Of a stretch of 64,000 nt of DNA, positions 42,351 to 53,495 are shown in pieces (the stretch's first letter is position 1; every line of letters begins with the position of its first letter). Source of the DNA: Planctomycetota bacterium. GTDB taxonomy: Bacteria; Planctomycetota; UBA1135; JADKAF01. Below the pieces are notes generated by a model. It ran no database searches. It was given only the letters and a program-made list of their open reading frames with translations, and was not told the origin of the DNA. A program made the position numbers and the translations under genes. The stretch covers positions 186,001-250,000 of the forward strand of contig JADKAF010000001.1 in the NCBI GenBank assembly GCA_016719295.1, written 5' to 3'.

Positions 42351-43832
42351 ATGCAGATCCATGTGAAGTCCGCGGGTGCCGCTGCGCCCTCTTCCCCGCT
42401 CCACGTCACCGCCGTTCTCGACGACAAGGTCGGAGTGCCCGCCGGGCTCTCGGAGGCGGCGAAGAAGGACTGGAAGGGCGAGGCGCGCTCCTGGCTCCTG
42501 CTCTACGGCGGTGAGCACGAGCGTCACGCGCTGCTCGGGCTCGGCGCGAAGAAGAGCCTCGACGCCGAAGCGATCCGCCGCGCTGCCGCCGTCGCCGCTT
42601 CGCGCGCGCTGGCGCTGGGCGTCGAGAGCTTCGTGCTCGACTGGACGCACGCGCTGAGCGCGAGCGCGCTGGCCCCTCACGCCTTCGGCCGCGCCGCCGC
42701 GGAGGGCCTGCGTCTGGCGACCTATCGCTTCGAGCGCTTCCGCGGGGTCGGCACGCCGGCGAAGGACCAGGAGAAGGAGCTCCGGAGTGCGACCTTCCTC
42801 GGAGGTGACGCGGCGTTCGCGGCCGGCGTCGAAGAGGGCTTGGTCGGCGCGGAGGCGGTCTGCTTCGCGCGCGATCTGGCGAACGCGCCGGGGAACGCGC
42901 TGCCGCCGCGCGAGCTCGCGGCCGCCGCGCAGAGCCTGGCGAAGGGCGCGGGCACGCGCATCGCGTGCAAGGTCTTCGAAGAGCCCGAGCTCAAGCGCTT
43001 GAAGATGGGCGCCCTCCTCGGCGTCGCGAAGGGCAGCAGCGAGCCCGCGCGCCTCGTGCACCTCCGCTACAAGCCGAAGGCGAAGCGCGGCGCGAAGAAG
43101 CCGCGGCGAATCGTGCTCGTGGGCAAGGGCCTCACCTTCGACACCGGCGGTATCTCGATCAAGCCCGCCGCGCGCATGGAGGAGATGAAGTTCGACATGT
43201 GCGGCGCGGCCGCCGTGCTCGGCGTCTTCCGCGCGCTGCAGAAGCTGGACTTCCCGCACGAGATCCACGGTGTGATCGCCTGCGCCGAGAACATGCCCGA
43301 CGGCAAGGCGCAGAAGCCCGGCGATGTCGTCACCGCCTTCGATGGGCGCACGATCGAAGTGCTGAACACCGACGCCGAAGGCCGGCTCGTGCTCGCCGAC
43401 GCGCTCTCCTGGGCTTCGAAGACGCTGAAGCCCGAGCTCATGCTCGACTTGGCGACGCTGACCGGCGCGGTGGTGGTGGCGCTCGGCCACGAAGCGACCG
43501 GCATCATGGGCGACGACGGCCTCTGCCGCGAGCTCATCGCCGCGGGCGATGCCACCGGCGAGCGCTGCTGGCAGCTCCCGCTCTGGGACGTGCATCGCGA
43601 GATGATGAAGTCCGAGGTCGCCGACCTCCGCAACATCAGCTCGCCGAACGACGGCGCGGGCTCGACCGCGGGCGGAGCGTTCCTCTCCTACTTCGTGGGC
43701 GAGGGCATCCAGTGGGCGCACCTCGACATCGCCGGTACGGCGTGGGGTGGCAAGGCGCGAGACTACGGGCCGAAGAAGGGCGCCTCCGGCGTCGGCGTGC
43801 GGCTCTTGCTCGAGTGGCTGCGCGCGCTCTGA
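42351..43832 (+). CDS. pepA: Leucyl aminopeptidase, M17 family
   Basis: A 493-residue cytosolic dizinc aminopeptidase. The C-terminal catalytic domain is complete: VGKGLTFDTGGISIKPAARMEEMKFDMCGAA (metal-binding K and D), ACAENMPDGKAQKPGD, EVLNTDAEGRLVLADAL (the NTDAEGRL signature) and DLATLTGAVVVALG. The N-terminal macro-like domain (residues 1-170) is divergent, as usual for the family. It removes N-terminal residues from peptides; the E. coli homologue also binds DNA. The ATG lies 3 bp after the ETF-QO stop. It converges with an M28 peptidase only 4 bp away. Confidence 0.96.
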   Translation: MQIHVKSAGAAAPSSPLHVTAVLDDKVGVPAGLSEAAKKDWKGEARSWLLLYGGEHERHALLGLGAKKSLDAEAIRRAAAVAASRALALGVESFVLDWTHALSASALAPHAFGRAAAEGLRLATYRFERFRGVGTPAKDQEKELRSATFLGGDAAFAAGVEEGLVGAEAVCFARDLANAPGNALPPRELAAAAQSLAKGAGTRIACKVFEEPELKRLKMGALLGVAKGSSEPARLVHLRYKPKAKRGAKKPRRIVLVGKGLTFDTGGISIKPAARMEEMKFDMCGAAAVLGVFRALQKLDFPHEIHGVIACAENMPDGKAQKPGDVVTAFDGRTIEVLNTDAEGRLVLADALSWASKTLKPELMLDLATLTGAVVVALGHEATGIMGDDGLCRELIAAGDATGERCWQLPLWDVHREMMKSEVADLRNISSPNDGAGSTAGGAFLSYFVGEGIQWAHLDIAGTAWGGKARDYGPKKGASGVGVRLLLEWLRAL

Positions 43833-43836
43833 GCGC

Positions 43837-44922
43837 TCAGCGCTCTCCGCGCGCGAAGCGCTCGAGCTCCGGAACGGCCGCGAGGCAGAGCTTCGCCGAC
43901 GTCTCCAAGCTCTGCGCGGAGAGCTTGTCCGGCGTGTCGGCGGGCGTGTGCCAATAGGCGCCCGCTCGCCCGCGCGCGTCGGGTGGACCGTAGCTCCAGT
44001 CGATGAGGTCGATGCTCGGGACCCCTGCGGCCTGGAAGGGGACGTGATCGTCCATCATGCCGCGCTCGCCGACGAGCTGCGTCTCGGCGAGGCCCGCGCT
44101 CGCTGCGGCGCGCTGGAAGAGCTCGAGCAGGCGCGCATCCGAATACGAGGTCTCGCGGACGAGGCCGAGCTCGCGATCGCCGACCATGTCGAGGAGCACG
44201 AAGGCCTCGGGCAGGCGCTTCGCCTCGCGCCACCGCGCGACTTGCCCCCGCGCGCCGAAGCAGGCGTTGGCCTTCGGATCGTCGAGCGTGGGGTTGAACG
44301 GTGGGGGACCGATGCGCTCCTCGCCGTCGAGGAAGAGGAAGCTGTGCCCGACCTCGCCGACGCCGCGCTCTCGCAGCGCGCGCAGGAGCTCGAGCAGCAC
44401 GGCGACGCCAGAGCCTCCGTCGTTCGCGCCCACGAAGACCGCGCTCGGCGGGAACTCGCTCTGCCAGTAGGGATCCTCGGAGACGTCCGGCGTGTCGTAG
44501 TGCGCACCCCAGACGATGCGCTTGCTGCTCTTCCCCGGTAGCTCGGCGAGCAGGTTCACGAACTCGACCTCGCCGCGGCTCGTGGCCATCCGCAGGGGAA
44601 CGAGCTTGGGCTCGCCGCCAGCGGCGCGGATCGCGGCGACGATCGCGGCGCGGGCCTTCTCGGCGCCCTCCGTCCCCGGCACGCGCGGACCGAGCGCGCA
44701 GAAGTCCTCGATCCAGCGCAGCGCGCGGCGTCCCGAGGGCGCGCGCGCCGCCGCGAGCTCCTGCGGATCGGGTGCGTTCTCCGACGCGGGCTGCTGCTGG
44801 CGCGTGGCGCCGCTCGGCCGTGGCGGATCCTGCGCGGCCTCGACCCGACAGCCGACGAGGCCGAGAGCGAGCGCCCAGGCGGCGAGCGCGGACTTGCGCC
44901 GAGCGCCGCTCGGTGCGCTCAC
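43837..44922 (-). CDS. M28 family zinc peptidase / glutaminyl cyclase-like lipoprotein
   Basis: A 361-residue protein with a lipoprotein signal (ALALGLVGC, Cys near residue 25). The M28 metal ligands are in order: WGAHYDTPDVSE (His, Asp region), GANDGGSGVAVLLE (bridging Asp), FLDGEERI (catalytic/ligand Glu), LLDMVGDREL (Asp) and YWHTPADTPDKL (His). The residues between resemble bacterial glutaminyl-peptide cyclotransferase-like M28 proteins, so it may be either an aminopeptidase or a cyclase in the periplasm. The start is a GTG at 44922 overlapping the stop of the upstream paralogue (GTGA), so the pair is coupled. Confidence 0.9.
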   Translation of the reverse strand: MSAPSGARRKSALAAWALALGLVGCRVEAAQDPPRPSGATRQQQPASENAPDPQELAAARAPSGRRALRWIEDFCALGPRVPGTEGAEKARAAIVAAIRAAGGEPKLVPLRMATSRGEVEFVNLLAELPGKSSKRIVWGAHYDTPDVSEDPYWQSEFPPSAVFVGANDGGSGVAVLLELLRALRERGVGEVGHSFLFLDGEERIGPPPFNPTLDDPKANACFGARGQVARWREAKRLPEAFVLLDMVGDRELGLVRETSYSDARLLELFQRAAASAGLAETQLVGERGMMDDHVPFQAAGVPSIDLIDWSYGPPDARGRAGAYWHTPADTPDKLSAQSLETSAKLCLAAVPELERFARGER

Positions 44923-45887
44923 AGGAACTTCTTCTCGAGCAGCGGGATCGCGGCCCAGCAGACGGCGCCGACGATCGCGAGGCTCTTCGCGGAGAGCTTG
45001 TCCATGGTGTCGTCGGCGCTGTGCCAGTAGGCGCCACCGCCGCGCTCGGGGTGGGGCGGGCCGTAGCGGAAGTCGATCAAGTCGATGGTCGGGACGTCGT
45101 AGTGCGCGAAGGGCGCGTGGTCGTCGTTCACGGCCATCTGGTACTTGAAGAAGTAGCCGTCGAGCCCCTGCTCGCGCGCCGCGCGCTCGAAGGGGTTCTT
45201 CAGGGAGACCGTCGCGTACTGCGTCTCCCAGAGGATCTGCAGGTCGGCGTCGCCGATCATGTCGAGGAGCACGAACGCGCGGGGGAGGCGGTTCTCTCGC
45301 GCCCACTCCTGCGCTTGCGCGCGCGAGCCGAAGCACGCGTTCGCGGTGAGGTCGCCGATCTGGTGGTTCCAGGGGAGATCGCCGAGCTTCTCCTCGCCGT
45401 CGAGGAAGAGGAACACGTGCGTCATCGCGGGCGAGCTGCCCTGCAGGCGCTTGGCGAGCTCGATCAGCACACCGATGCCGGAGGCGCCGTCGTTCGCTCC
45501 GACGATGGTCTGGCCGGTGATCGCGGGCGTGTCGTAGTGCGTGCCCCAGGCGATCGTCGCATCGCTCTTGCCCTTCACGCGCGCGACGACGTTGGTGAAG
45601 GTGATCTCGCGCGGAGCTCCGGTCTGCGGGTCGGGCATCGGCGTGCGCATCTTGTAGCTCTTCTCCTCGGCCTCCACGCCGCCGGCGCGGAGCGCGGAGA
45701 GGATCTTCTCTCTCGCGCAGCGGCTGCCCGCGCTCTCGGGCTGGCGTTCGCCGCAGGCGACGACGGCGCGCACGTGCTCGAGCGCCGCCTCGCCGGGGAA
45801 GTCCGGTCCGCTGCCGGAGAGCAGGTACCACGCGCCGCCGCCGAGGACGGCAGAGGCGACGGCGAGCAGGGCGAGTCGACGGGCCAT
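44919..45887 (-). CDS. M28 family zinc peptidase / glutaminyl cyclase-like, membrane-anchored
   Basis: A 322-residue paralogue of the next gene. The N-terminus has one hydrophobic helix (LALLAVASAVLGGGAWYLLSG) rather than a lipobox, so it is an anchored or secreted periplasmic enzyme. Metal ligands are WGTHYDTPAITG, GANDGASGIGVLIE, FLDGEEKL, LLDMIGDADL and YWHSADDTMDKL, all intact. A Cys pair near residues 45 and 57 could form a disulfide, as in other glutaminyl cyclases. The ATG at 45887 is the first in frame. It is divergent from prkA across a 278-bp spacer, and coupled to the downstream M28 gene. Confidence 0.9.
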   Translation of the reverse strand: MARRLALLAVASAVLGGGAWYLLSGSGPDFPGEAALEHVRAVVACGERQPESAGSRCAREKILSALRAGGVEAEEKSYKMRTPMPDPQTGAPREITFTNVVARVKGKSDATIAWGTHYDTPAITGQTIVGANDGASGIGVLIELAKRLQGSSPAMTHVFLFLDGEEKLGDLPWNHQIGDLTANACFGSRAQAQEWARENRLPRAFVLLDMIGDADLQILWETQYATVSLKNPFERAAREQGLDGYFFKYQMAVNDDHAPFAHYDVPTIDLIDFRYGPPHPERGGGAYWHSADDTMDKLSAKSLAIVGAVCWAAIPLLEKKFL

Positions 45888-46165
45888 GGGGGATCGGAGC
45901 AAGAGTTCTGATCGTCCGAACACGAAGGGAGAGGCGATCTTGCGCCGAGCCGAGCCGCGGGGCAACCCGCCGCCCGGCGCAAAGCGCCACCGTCGCGGCG
46001 GGGCTCGCCCCGCTCGGAAGGAGGCAGTGCGCGGTAGAGGGGCTCGACAGGCCCCGTGCCGTCGCGCGAGTTTTGCGCGGAGCGCCCTTCTCTCGGCCGC
46101 TCCGGCGACCGATGTGCTGCACGACCAGGCCGAGCCCACACGAACGGGCGACGGAGCAACGACCC

Positions 46166-48208
<2,043 letters not shown>

Positions 48209-48224
48209 GCCGGGCGCGATCCCC

Positions 48225-49328
48225 ATGGTGCAGCGCATCGACCAGGACCGCGCGCGCTTCCGCGAGATCGTTCGCGGGAGCGTGAAGAAGGACCTCCGCA
48301 AATACCTGAGCTCCGGCGAGCTGATCGGGAAGCAGGGGAAGCGCTTCGTCAGCATTCCGCTGCCGCAGATCGAGCTCCCGCGCTTCCGCTTCGGCTCGAA
48401 CAAGGGGAAGGGCGTCGGCCAGGGCGAGGGCGGCGAAGGCGAGCCGGCAGGAACGGGCGACGGCGACGGCGCGGGGCAGGCCGGCGAGCAAGCCGGCCAG
48501 CACGTGCTCGAAGTCGAGGTCGGCCTGGACGAGCTCGCGCAGATCATGGGCGAGGAGCTCGCTCTCCCGCGCATCGAGTCGAAGGGCAAGAAGACGATCC
48601 GGGCTCTCGGCGGCGGCTACTCCTCGATCTCACGCGTCGGTCCCGAGAGCCTGCGGCACTTCAAGCGCACCTTCCGCGAGGCGCTGAAGCGCACGATCGC
48701 GAGCGGGACCTACGACCCGGCGAACCCGATCGTGATCCCCGTGAAGGAGGACCGCCGCTACCGCTCGTTCAAGCTGCGCGAGGTCCCGGATTCCTCGGCG
48801 GTCGTGATCTACATGATGGACGTCTCGGGCTCGATGGGCCGCGAGCAGAAGGAGATCGTGCGCATCGAGTCCTTCTGGATCGATACCTGGCTGCGCTCGC
48901 AGTACAAGAACATCGAGGTCCGCTACGTCGTGCACGACGCCGCGGCTCAGGAGGTGGACCAGCACACCTTCTACAACCTGCGCGAGAGCGGCGGCACCAA
49001 GATCTCCTCGGCCTACGAGCTCCTGCTCGAGCTGCTCGAGCGCAAGTACGCGCAGGACGAATGGAACGTCTACCCGTTCCACTTCTCCGACGGCGACAAC
49101 TGGAGCGCGCGCGACACCGAGCGCTGCGTGTCCCTGATGAAGGAGAAGCTCCTGCCGCGCTGCAACCAGTTCGCCTACGGCCAGGTGAAGTCGGCCTACG
49201 GCTCGGGTCAGTTCAAGAAGGACCTGGACAGCGCCTTCCGCGGCGACGAGCGCGTGGTGACCTCCGACATCCTCGACCGGGACTCGATCCCCGAGTCGAT
49301 CCGACACTTCCTCGGCAAGGGGCGTTGA
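48225..49328 (+). CDS. yeaH: YhbH/YeaH family (DUF444) protein with VWA-type MIDAS motif
   Basis: A 367-residue cytosolic protein. RDQDRARFREIVRG-type sequence opens the family; a Gly/Glu-rich low-complexity linker (residues ~66-95) follows. The C-terminal half is a von Willebrand A-like fold with the metal-ion-dependent adhesion motif MMDVSGSMG, then RYVVHDAAAQEVD, RESGGTKISSAYELL and YPFHFSDGDNWS. It is the invariable partner of PrkA and SpoVR. The biochemical role is not settled; it is possibly an adaptor or substrate of the kinase. Confidence 0.95.
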   Translation: MVQRIDQDRARFREIVRGSVKKDLRKYLSSGELIGKQGKRFVSIPLPQIELPRFRFGSNKGKGVGQGEGGEGEPAGTGDGDGAGQAGEQAGQHVLEVEVGLDELAQIMGEELALPRIESKGKKTIRALGGGYSSISRVGPESLRHFKRTFREALKRTIASGTYDPANPIVIPVKEDRRYRSFKLREVPDSSAVVIYMMDVSGSMGREQKEIVRIESFWIDTWLRSQYKNIEVRYVVHDAAAQEVDQHTFYNLRESGGTKISSAYELLLELLERKYAQDEWNVYPFHFSDGDNWSARDTERCVSLMKEKLLPRCNQFAYGQVKSAYGSGQFKKDLDSAFRGDERVVTSDILDRDSIPESIRHFLGKGR

Positions 49329-49362
49329 TCGCTCGGCCTCTCCTCCGGAGCCGCACCCCGCG

Positions 49363-50877
49363 ATGGGCAACCTCACTCCCGAGCTCCTGGCGGAGCGCGA
49401 CAAGATCAAGGCGGTCGCGGAGACCTACGGCCTCGACTTCTACGAGACCGTCTTCGAGCTCGTCGACGCCGAGGAGCTGAACGAGGTCGCCTCCTACGGC
49501 GGCTTCCCGCGCCGCTATCCGCACTGGCGCTTCGGGATGGAGTACGACCAGCTCGCGAAGAGCTACGAGTACGGGCTCAGCAAGATCTACGAGCTCGTGA
49601 TCAACAATGATCCCTGCTACGCCTATCTGATGCGCAACAACCCGGTCGTGGACCAGAAGCTGGTCATGGCCCACGTCTACGGGCACTGCGACTTCTTCAA
49701 GAACAACCTCTGGTTCGGACCCACGAACCGGAAGATGATCGATCAGATGGCGAACCACGGCACGCAGGTGCGCCGCTTCGTCGAGGACGTGGGACAGGAC
49801 GCCGTCGAGGACTTCCTCGACATCGCGACCAGCCTCGACAACCTGATCGACGTGCACTCGGCCTATCGGAAGGCGCTACCGCGCACGCGCGAGGAGCACG
49901 GGGGCTCCGCGCGCCGCGAGAGCATCGACGTCCCGCGCCTCCGCGCGAAGGACTACATGGAGCGCTACATCAACCCGCCCGAGTACTTGGAGCGGGAGCG
50001 GAAGCGCATGGAAGCCGAGCAGAGCCAGGCGAAGCGCTTCCCGCCGAAGCCGGTGAAGGACGTGCTCGCCTTCCTGATCGAGCACGCGCCGCTCGAGCCC
50101 TGGGAGCGCGAGATCCTGAGCCTGATCCGCGAGGAGGCCTACTACTTCGCGCCGCAGGGCATGACCAAGATCATGAACGAGGGCTGGGCCAGCTACTGGC
50201 ACTCCCGGATCATGACGCGGCATTCACTCACCGACGCCGAGATCATCGACTTCGCCGACCACCACTCCGGTACGGTCCACGCGACGCCGGGCCGGATCAA
50301 TCCCTACAAGCTCGGCATCGAGCTCTTCCGCGACATCGAGATGCGCTGGAACAAGGGGCGCTTCGGACGCGAGTGGGAGACCTGCGACGACGCCGAACGA
50401 CGCCTGGCCTGGGACATGGAGCTCGGCGAGGGCCTGAAGAAGATCTTCGACGTCCGCAAGATCTACAACGACATCACCTTCCTCGAGGAGTTCCTGACCC
50501 CTGAGTTCGCCGAAGAGCAGAAGCTCTTCGTCTACGGCATGAACCAGCGCACCGGCCGCGTCGAGATCCTCGATCGCGATCCCACGCGGGTGAAGAAGGA
50601 GCTCTTGAAGGCCCTCACCAACTTCGGCCAGCCGTACATCACGGTCGCCGACGCGAACTACGCCAATCGCGGCGAGCTCCTGCTCGAGCACCGCTGGGAC
50701 GGCGTCGAGATCCAGGTGCAGCAGGCGCAGGCGACGCTGCGCAATGTGCAGCGCCTCTGGCGCCGTCCGGTGCATCTCCACACCTTCGTCGAGGGCAAGG
50801 GCAAGGTGCTGAGCTACGACGGGCGCAGCGACTCGGCGAGGGAGACGGACGAGCGGGTCGAGTTGGAGGAGAGCTGA
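49363..50877 (+). CDS. spoVR: SpoVR family protein
   Basis: A 504-residue protein of the SpoVR/YcgB family. Signatures are YETVFELVDAEELNEVASYGGFPRRYPHW, SKIYELVINNDPCYAYLM, DQKLVMAHVYGHCDFFKNN, EAYYFAPQGMTKIMNEGWASYWHS and DHHSGTVHATPGRINPYKLG. Conserved His, Glu and Asp residues (HVYGHCDF, NEGWA) suggest a metal site, but the activity is unknown. In Bacillus it affects spore cortex formation; in non-sporulators the prkA-yeaH-spoVR unit is a general stress module. Last gene of the trio. Confidence 0.96.
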   Translation: MGNLTPELLAERDKIKAVAETYGLDFYETVFELVDAEELNEVASYGGFPRRYPHWRFGMEYDQLAKSYEYGLSKIYELVINNDPCYAYLMRNNPVVDQKLVMAHVYGHCDFFKNNLWFGPTNRKMIDQMANHGTQVRRFVEDVGQDAVEDFLDIATSLDNLIDVHSAYRKALPRTREEHGGSARRESIDVPRLRAKDYMERYINPPEYLERERKRMEAEQSQAKRFPPKPVKDVLAFLIEHAPLEPWEREILSLIREEAYYFAPQGMTKIMNEGWASYWHSRIMTRHSLTDAEIIDFADHHSGTVHATPGRINPYKLGIELFRDIEMRWNKGRFGREWETCDDAERRLAWDMELGEGLKKIFDVRKIYNDITFLEEFLTPEFAEEQKLFVYGMNQRTGRVEILDRDPTRVKKELLKALTNFGQPYITVADANYANRGELLLEHRWDGVEIQVQQAQATLRNVQRLWRRPVHLHTFVEGKGKVLSYDGRSDSARETDERVELEES

Positions 50878-51001
50878 GCGCCGGAGGCGCCGCGCGCGCA
50901 TCGCCTCCTCGGGAGCGTCATCCGGTGGGAGCTTCTGCGAAGGGGAGCTGCGCTGCGAGGAACGTCGGCTCGAGCTGCACTGTCGCCACGGGCTCGGCCT
51001 C

Positions 51002-51406
51002 GTGTGTTATCACTGGGGCTCAAGGAGCGCGTCTCGCGAGTTCTATCAGCGCGAGCCCGGACGCAGCGCGGAGGCTCGCTTCCCGCGCTTCTCTGACGAT
51101 CCTCTCGGGGCCTTCGACGATGTGGACGCCGATCTCGAGCGCTTGCGTTCGGACTTCCTCGTGGGCGATGGCTCGGCCCCGCGTCGCGCGGCAGCCGCTG
51201 AGGAGGGCGTGAGCGAGCGCCAGATGCGGGAGCGGAACGCGGCATCGGTGGGAGAGCTGCGAGCGCGCGCCGCGGCGCGAGAGGCCTTCCGCGCGAAGCG
51301 CCATGCCGAGGTCGTGCGGCACCTGGAGAGCGCGGGCTTTCCCGATCTGCTCTCGTCGCCGGAGCGGCGGCTGCTCGATCTGGCGCGGGCTCGCGCGCAG
51401 ACCTAA
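51002..51406 (+). CDS. Small hypothetical protein, start uncertain, Cys-rich N-terminal extension possible
   Basis: A 134-residue frame beginning with GTG at 51002, charged and helical (ERLRSDFLVGDGS, RAREAFRAKRHAEVVRHLE), with no known family. The same frame stays open upstream to about 50879, and that part encodes a Cys-rich stretch (FCEGELRC, ELHC, then LVCYHW), which looks like a zinc-ribbon or treble-clef. No ATG, GTG or TTG is available there, so either a CTG start, an upstream frameshift, or chance explains it. It follows spoVR by ~125 bp on the same strand. Moderately likely to be real, N-terminus unresolved. Confidence 0.45.
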   Translation: MCYHWGSRSASREFYQREPGRSAEARFPRFSDDPLGAFDDVDADLERLRSDFLVGDGSAPRRAAAAEEGVSERQMRERNAASVGELRARAAAREAFRAKRHAEVVRHLESAGFPDLLSSPERRLLDLARARAQT

Positions 51407-51524
51407 AGTCTCGCCGTGCGAACGGCGCGCCATCGTGATCGCCAGGGCGCGGCGCACTTCGTTCTAGCGTTGTCTTCGTCGCGGCAGCGTATGTGAGCTC
51501 GGGCTCTGGCTCGGTTGGCTACCC

Positions 51525-53060
51525 ATGGTGGAATCGGATCGGAGTTGGCGCCTCATCGCACAGGCCGCACTCGTGGTGGCGCAGTTCGTAGCTCTCCTGC
51601 TCTTGTTGGAGACTCAGGAGGCTCCGATCGATGGAGATCACTATGGTCGGCAGGCCCTGGTGATGGCGCAGATCGAGAAGTCGCTGAGCACGGGTGACCT
51701 GCTCCGTGCAGGAACGTACAACCGGGCGATGCCGCCGCTGCTCTTCGAAGGGCCGCTCTATCAAGGCGTGGTGGGGGCGATCACGGCGCTTGCCGGCGCG
51801 GAGGCGCTCGTGGTGGCGCGATCCGTGAACGTCGTTCTCTTCTATGCGACGCTCTGGACTTTCCTCGCGCTGCTGCGAGCGCTTGGATTCGGTGAGGTGC
51901 GCGTAGTCTTCGCCGGGGTGCTGGTCTGCGGCAGTCCCCTGTTGCTGCACTACCAGTCGGTACCGCTCTCCGACGGAAGCGCCGTCTTCTGCTCCCTGAT
52001 TGCCCTGCTCGGATACGCGCGTCTGGTGGAGGGGAGATCGTCCGGTACCGGCCGATGGGCTTGGATGGCCCTGCTGTTGGGCAGCGCACTCGCCGCCTTC
52101 GTTAAGTGCACGGTCGCTATTCCTGTCGCAGGTGCCGTGGCGGCTCATGCCATCGGGGGCCGAAGGCTGACGCGCGATGCCGCCCGTCCGCTCCTCGGTT
52201 TCGTGAGTGCGAGCGCAATCGGTCTCGCTCTGCATCTCTTGCTGCGCAGTCGGGTCAACGCCGGCTTGTCCATTCCCAACGAGAGCACTGCCTGGCTCTT
52301 CGGCTCTCTGGGGGATCGATTCTCCTTGGCCACGTGGAGTGCTCTCCTGCCTTCGCGGCTCGAGCTGCTCCTGCCTTTCCCCGCGGCGCTCTTGTCCATC
52401 GGCGGCTACGTCGTGCTCGTGATCCGCCGTGGCGCGGACCCCGCGCGTTCGCTCCTCCTCGGCTGGGGCTTCGCGTGCGTCGCCTATGGCCTCGTATTCT
52501 TTCCACTGCACGTCTTGCACGCCTATTACCAGCTTCCCTTCGTCTTGCCGGCGGCGGCTTGCGCTGCGGCGCTGCTGCCAGCTCGTGTGCGCGCCGCTTG
52601 GCGCCGGCGGGCTTGGGCCGCGGCGACCTTGTCGGTCGCGCTGGTGGTGAGCGCGACCGCGAGTGGGAAGCACACCCTCGCCAAGCTGCGCATGCCTTTC
52701 GCTGCGACGGAGCGTGCGCGTGGAACTTGGCTTCGCACTTCGACCCACGAGCGGGACTTCTTGGTCTATCTCACGCCGATGGACTTCGATCACAACGATC
52801 ATCTGCTCTACTCCGCGCGTCGCGATGGATATCTCTTGGGCATGGGCGTCCTCGAGCGCTACGGATTGGAGGCGTTCTACTCGATCGCCGCCGGGCACCT
52901 CTTCGATGGTGCAGGTCGACCGAAGTACCGTCGGCTGTGCGTCTTCGCTCCTCTGAACCTCGCTCCGCGCGCCGCGGCGCTGCTTCGCGAGGTGCCTCAG
53001 CTCGAAGTCCGGCGCAACGGAGAGCTCGGGGACCTCTATCTCTATCCACTGGGACCATAG
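51525..53060 (+). CDS. GT-C type polytopic membrane glycosyltransferase-like protein
   Basis: A 511-residue membrane protein with about 10 hydrophobic helices. TM1 (AALVVAQFVALLLLLE) is followed by an extracytoplasmic loop with acidic residues (APIDGDHYGRQAL) and FEGPLYQ, as in GT-C/ArnT-PMT-type enzymes that transfer sugars from polyprenyl-phosphate donors. The C-terminal ~100 residues are a soluble domain (MDFDHNDHLLYSARRDG). No signature decides the subfamily. Third-codon positions contain more A and T than in neighbouring genes and the region is flanked by gene-poor spacers, which suggests horizontal acquisition. Start ATG at 51525. Confidence 0.75.
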   Translation: MVESDRSWRLIAQAALVVAQFVALLLLLETQEAPIDGDHYGRQALVMAQIEKSLSTGDLLRAGTYNRAMPPLLFEGPLYQGVVGAITALAGAEALVVARSVNVVLFYATLWTFLALLRALGFGEVRVVFAGVLVCGSPLLLHYQSVPLSDGSAVFCSLIALLGYARLVEGRSSGTGRWAWMALLLGSALAAFVKCTVAIPVAGAVAAHAIGGRRLTRDAARPLLGFVSASAIGLALHLLLRSRVNAGLSIPNESTAWLFGSLGDRFSLATWSALLPSRLELLLPFPAALLSIGGYVVLVIRRGADPARSLLLGWGFACVAYGLVFFPLHVLHAYYQLPFVLPAAACAAALLPARVRAAWRRRAWAAATLSVALVVSATASGKHTLAKLRMPFAATERARGTWLRTSTHERDFLVYLTPMDFDHNDHLLYSARRDGYLLGMGVLERYGLEAFYSIAAGHLFDGAGRPKYRRLCVFAPLNLAPRAAALLREVPQLEVRRNGELGDLYLYPLGP

Positions 53061-53495
53061 CGATAGGCAGGCCGCGGAGCGAAGTGGAGTGGCGGCAGAA
53101 GCCATCTGCGAATGGCGAGGGATCGCTCTCGTCGCTTGCGCTCCCTCCTTCCTCGACAGCCTCTACGGGAGCTGCGATCCTCTCCCGCAGACCGAAGCCC
53201 GGATCCAGGCCGGGCGCTTCGGCGGCGATCGAGGGCTCGCCCACGTGAGCTGGCCTGGTTCCTCCGCGTAGCCTGAGAGCGAGCTCTTCCGAGATCGCCA
53301 GCCGTGCGCAGGCTCGAACGGCGAAGGCGGCGCTCCTTGATCCCTGCGCACGCGGGGACCGCGTAGCAAGCGTGGAGCAAGAGTCGGCGCGACGGCGCGC
53401 TCCTCCTCTGGAGAGCTCCGCGCGGCTATCCTACCGGCCTCGTCACGCCCTCTGCGTCTCCGCCGTACCCCGCGCCCGCACCCCTCCGCCGCCCC
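53061..53495. other. Intergenic region, nothing recognised
   Basis: A 435-bp spacer between the GT-C-type gene and the radical-SAM gene. Short open frames on both strands have no convincing coding character or ribosome-binding site. No hairpin or repeat of note was seen; it presumably holds the promoter of the downstream gene. Confidence 0.4.

Noticed and set aside
51020..51457. 145-codon minus-strand frame opposite the small hypothetical gene
   Set aside because: The plus-strand frame has a more protein-like composition and lies downstream of spoVR on the same strand; the antisense frame shows no motif.
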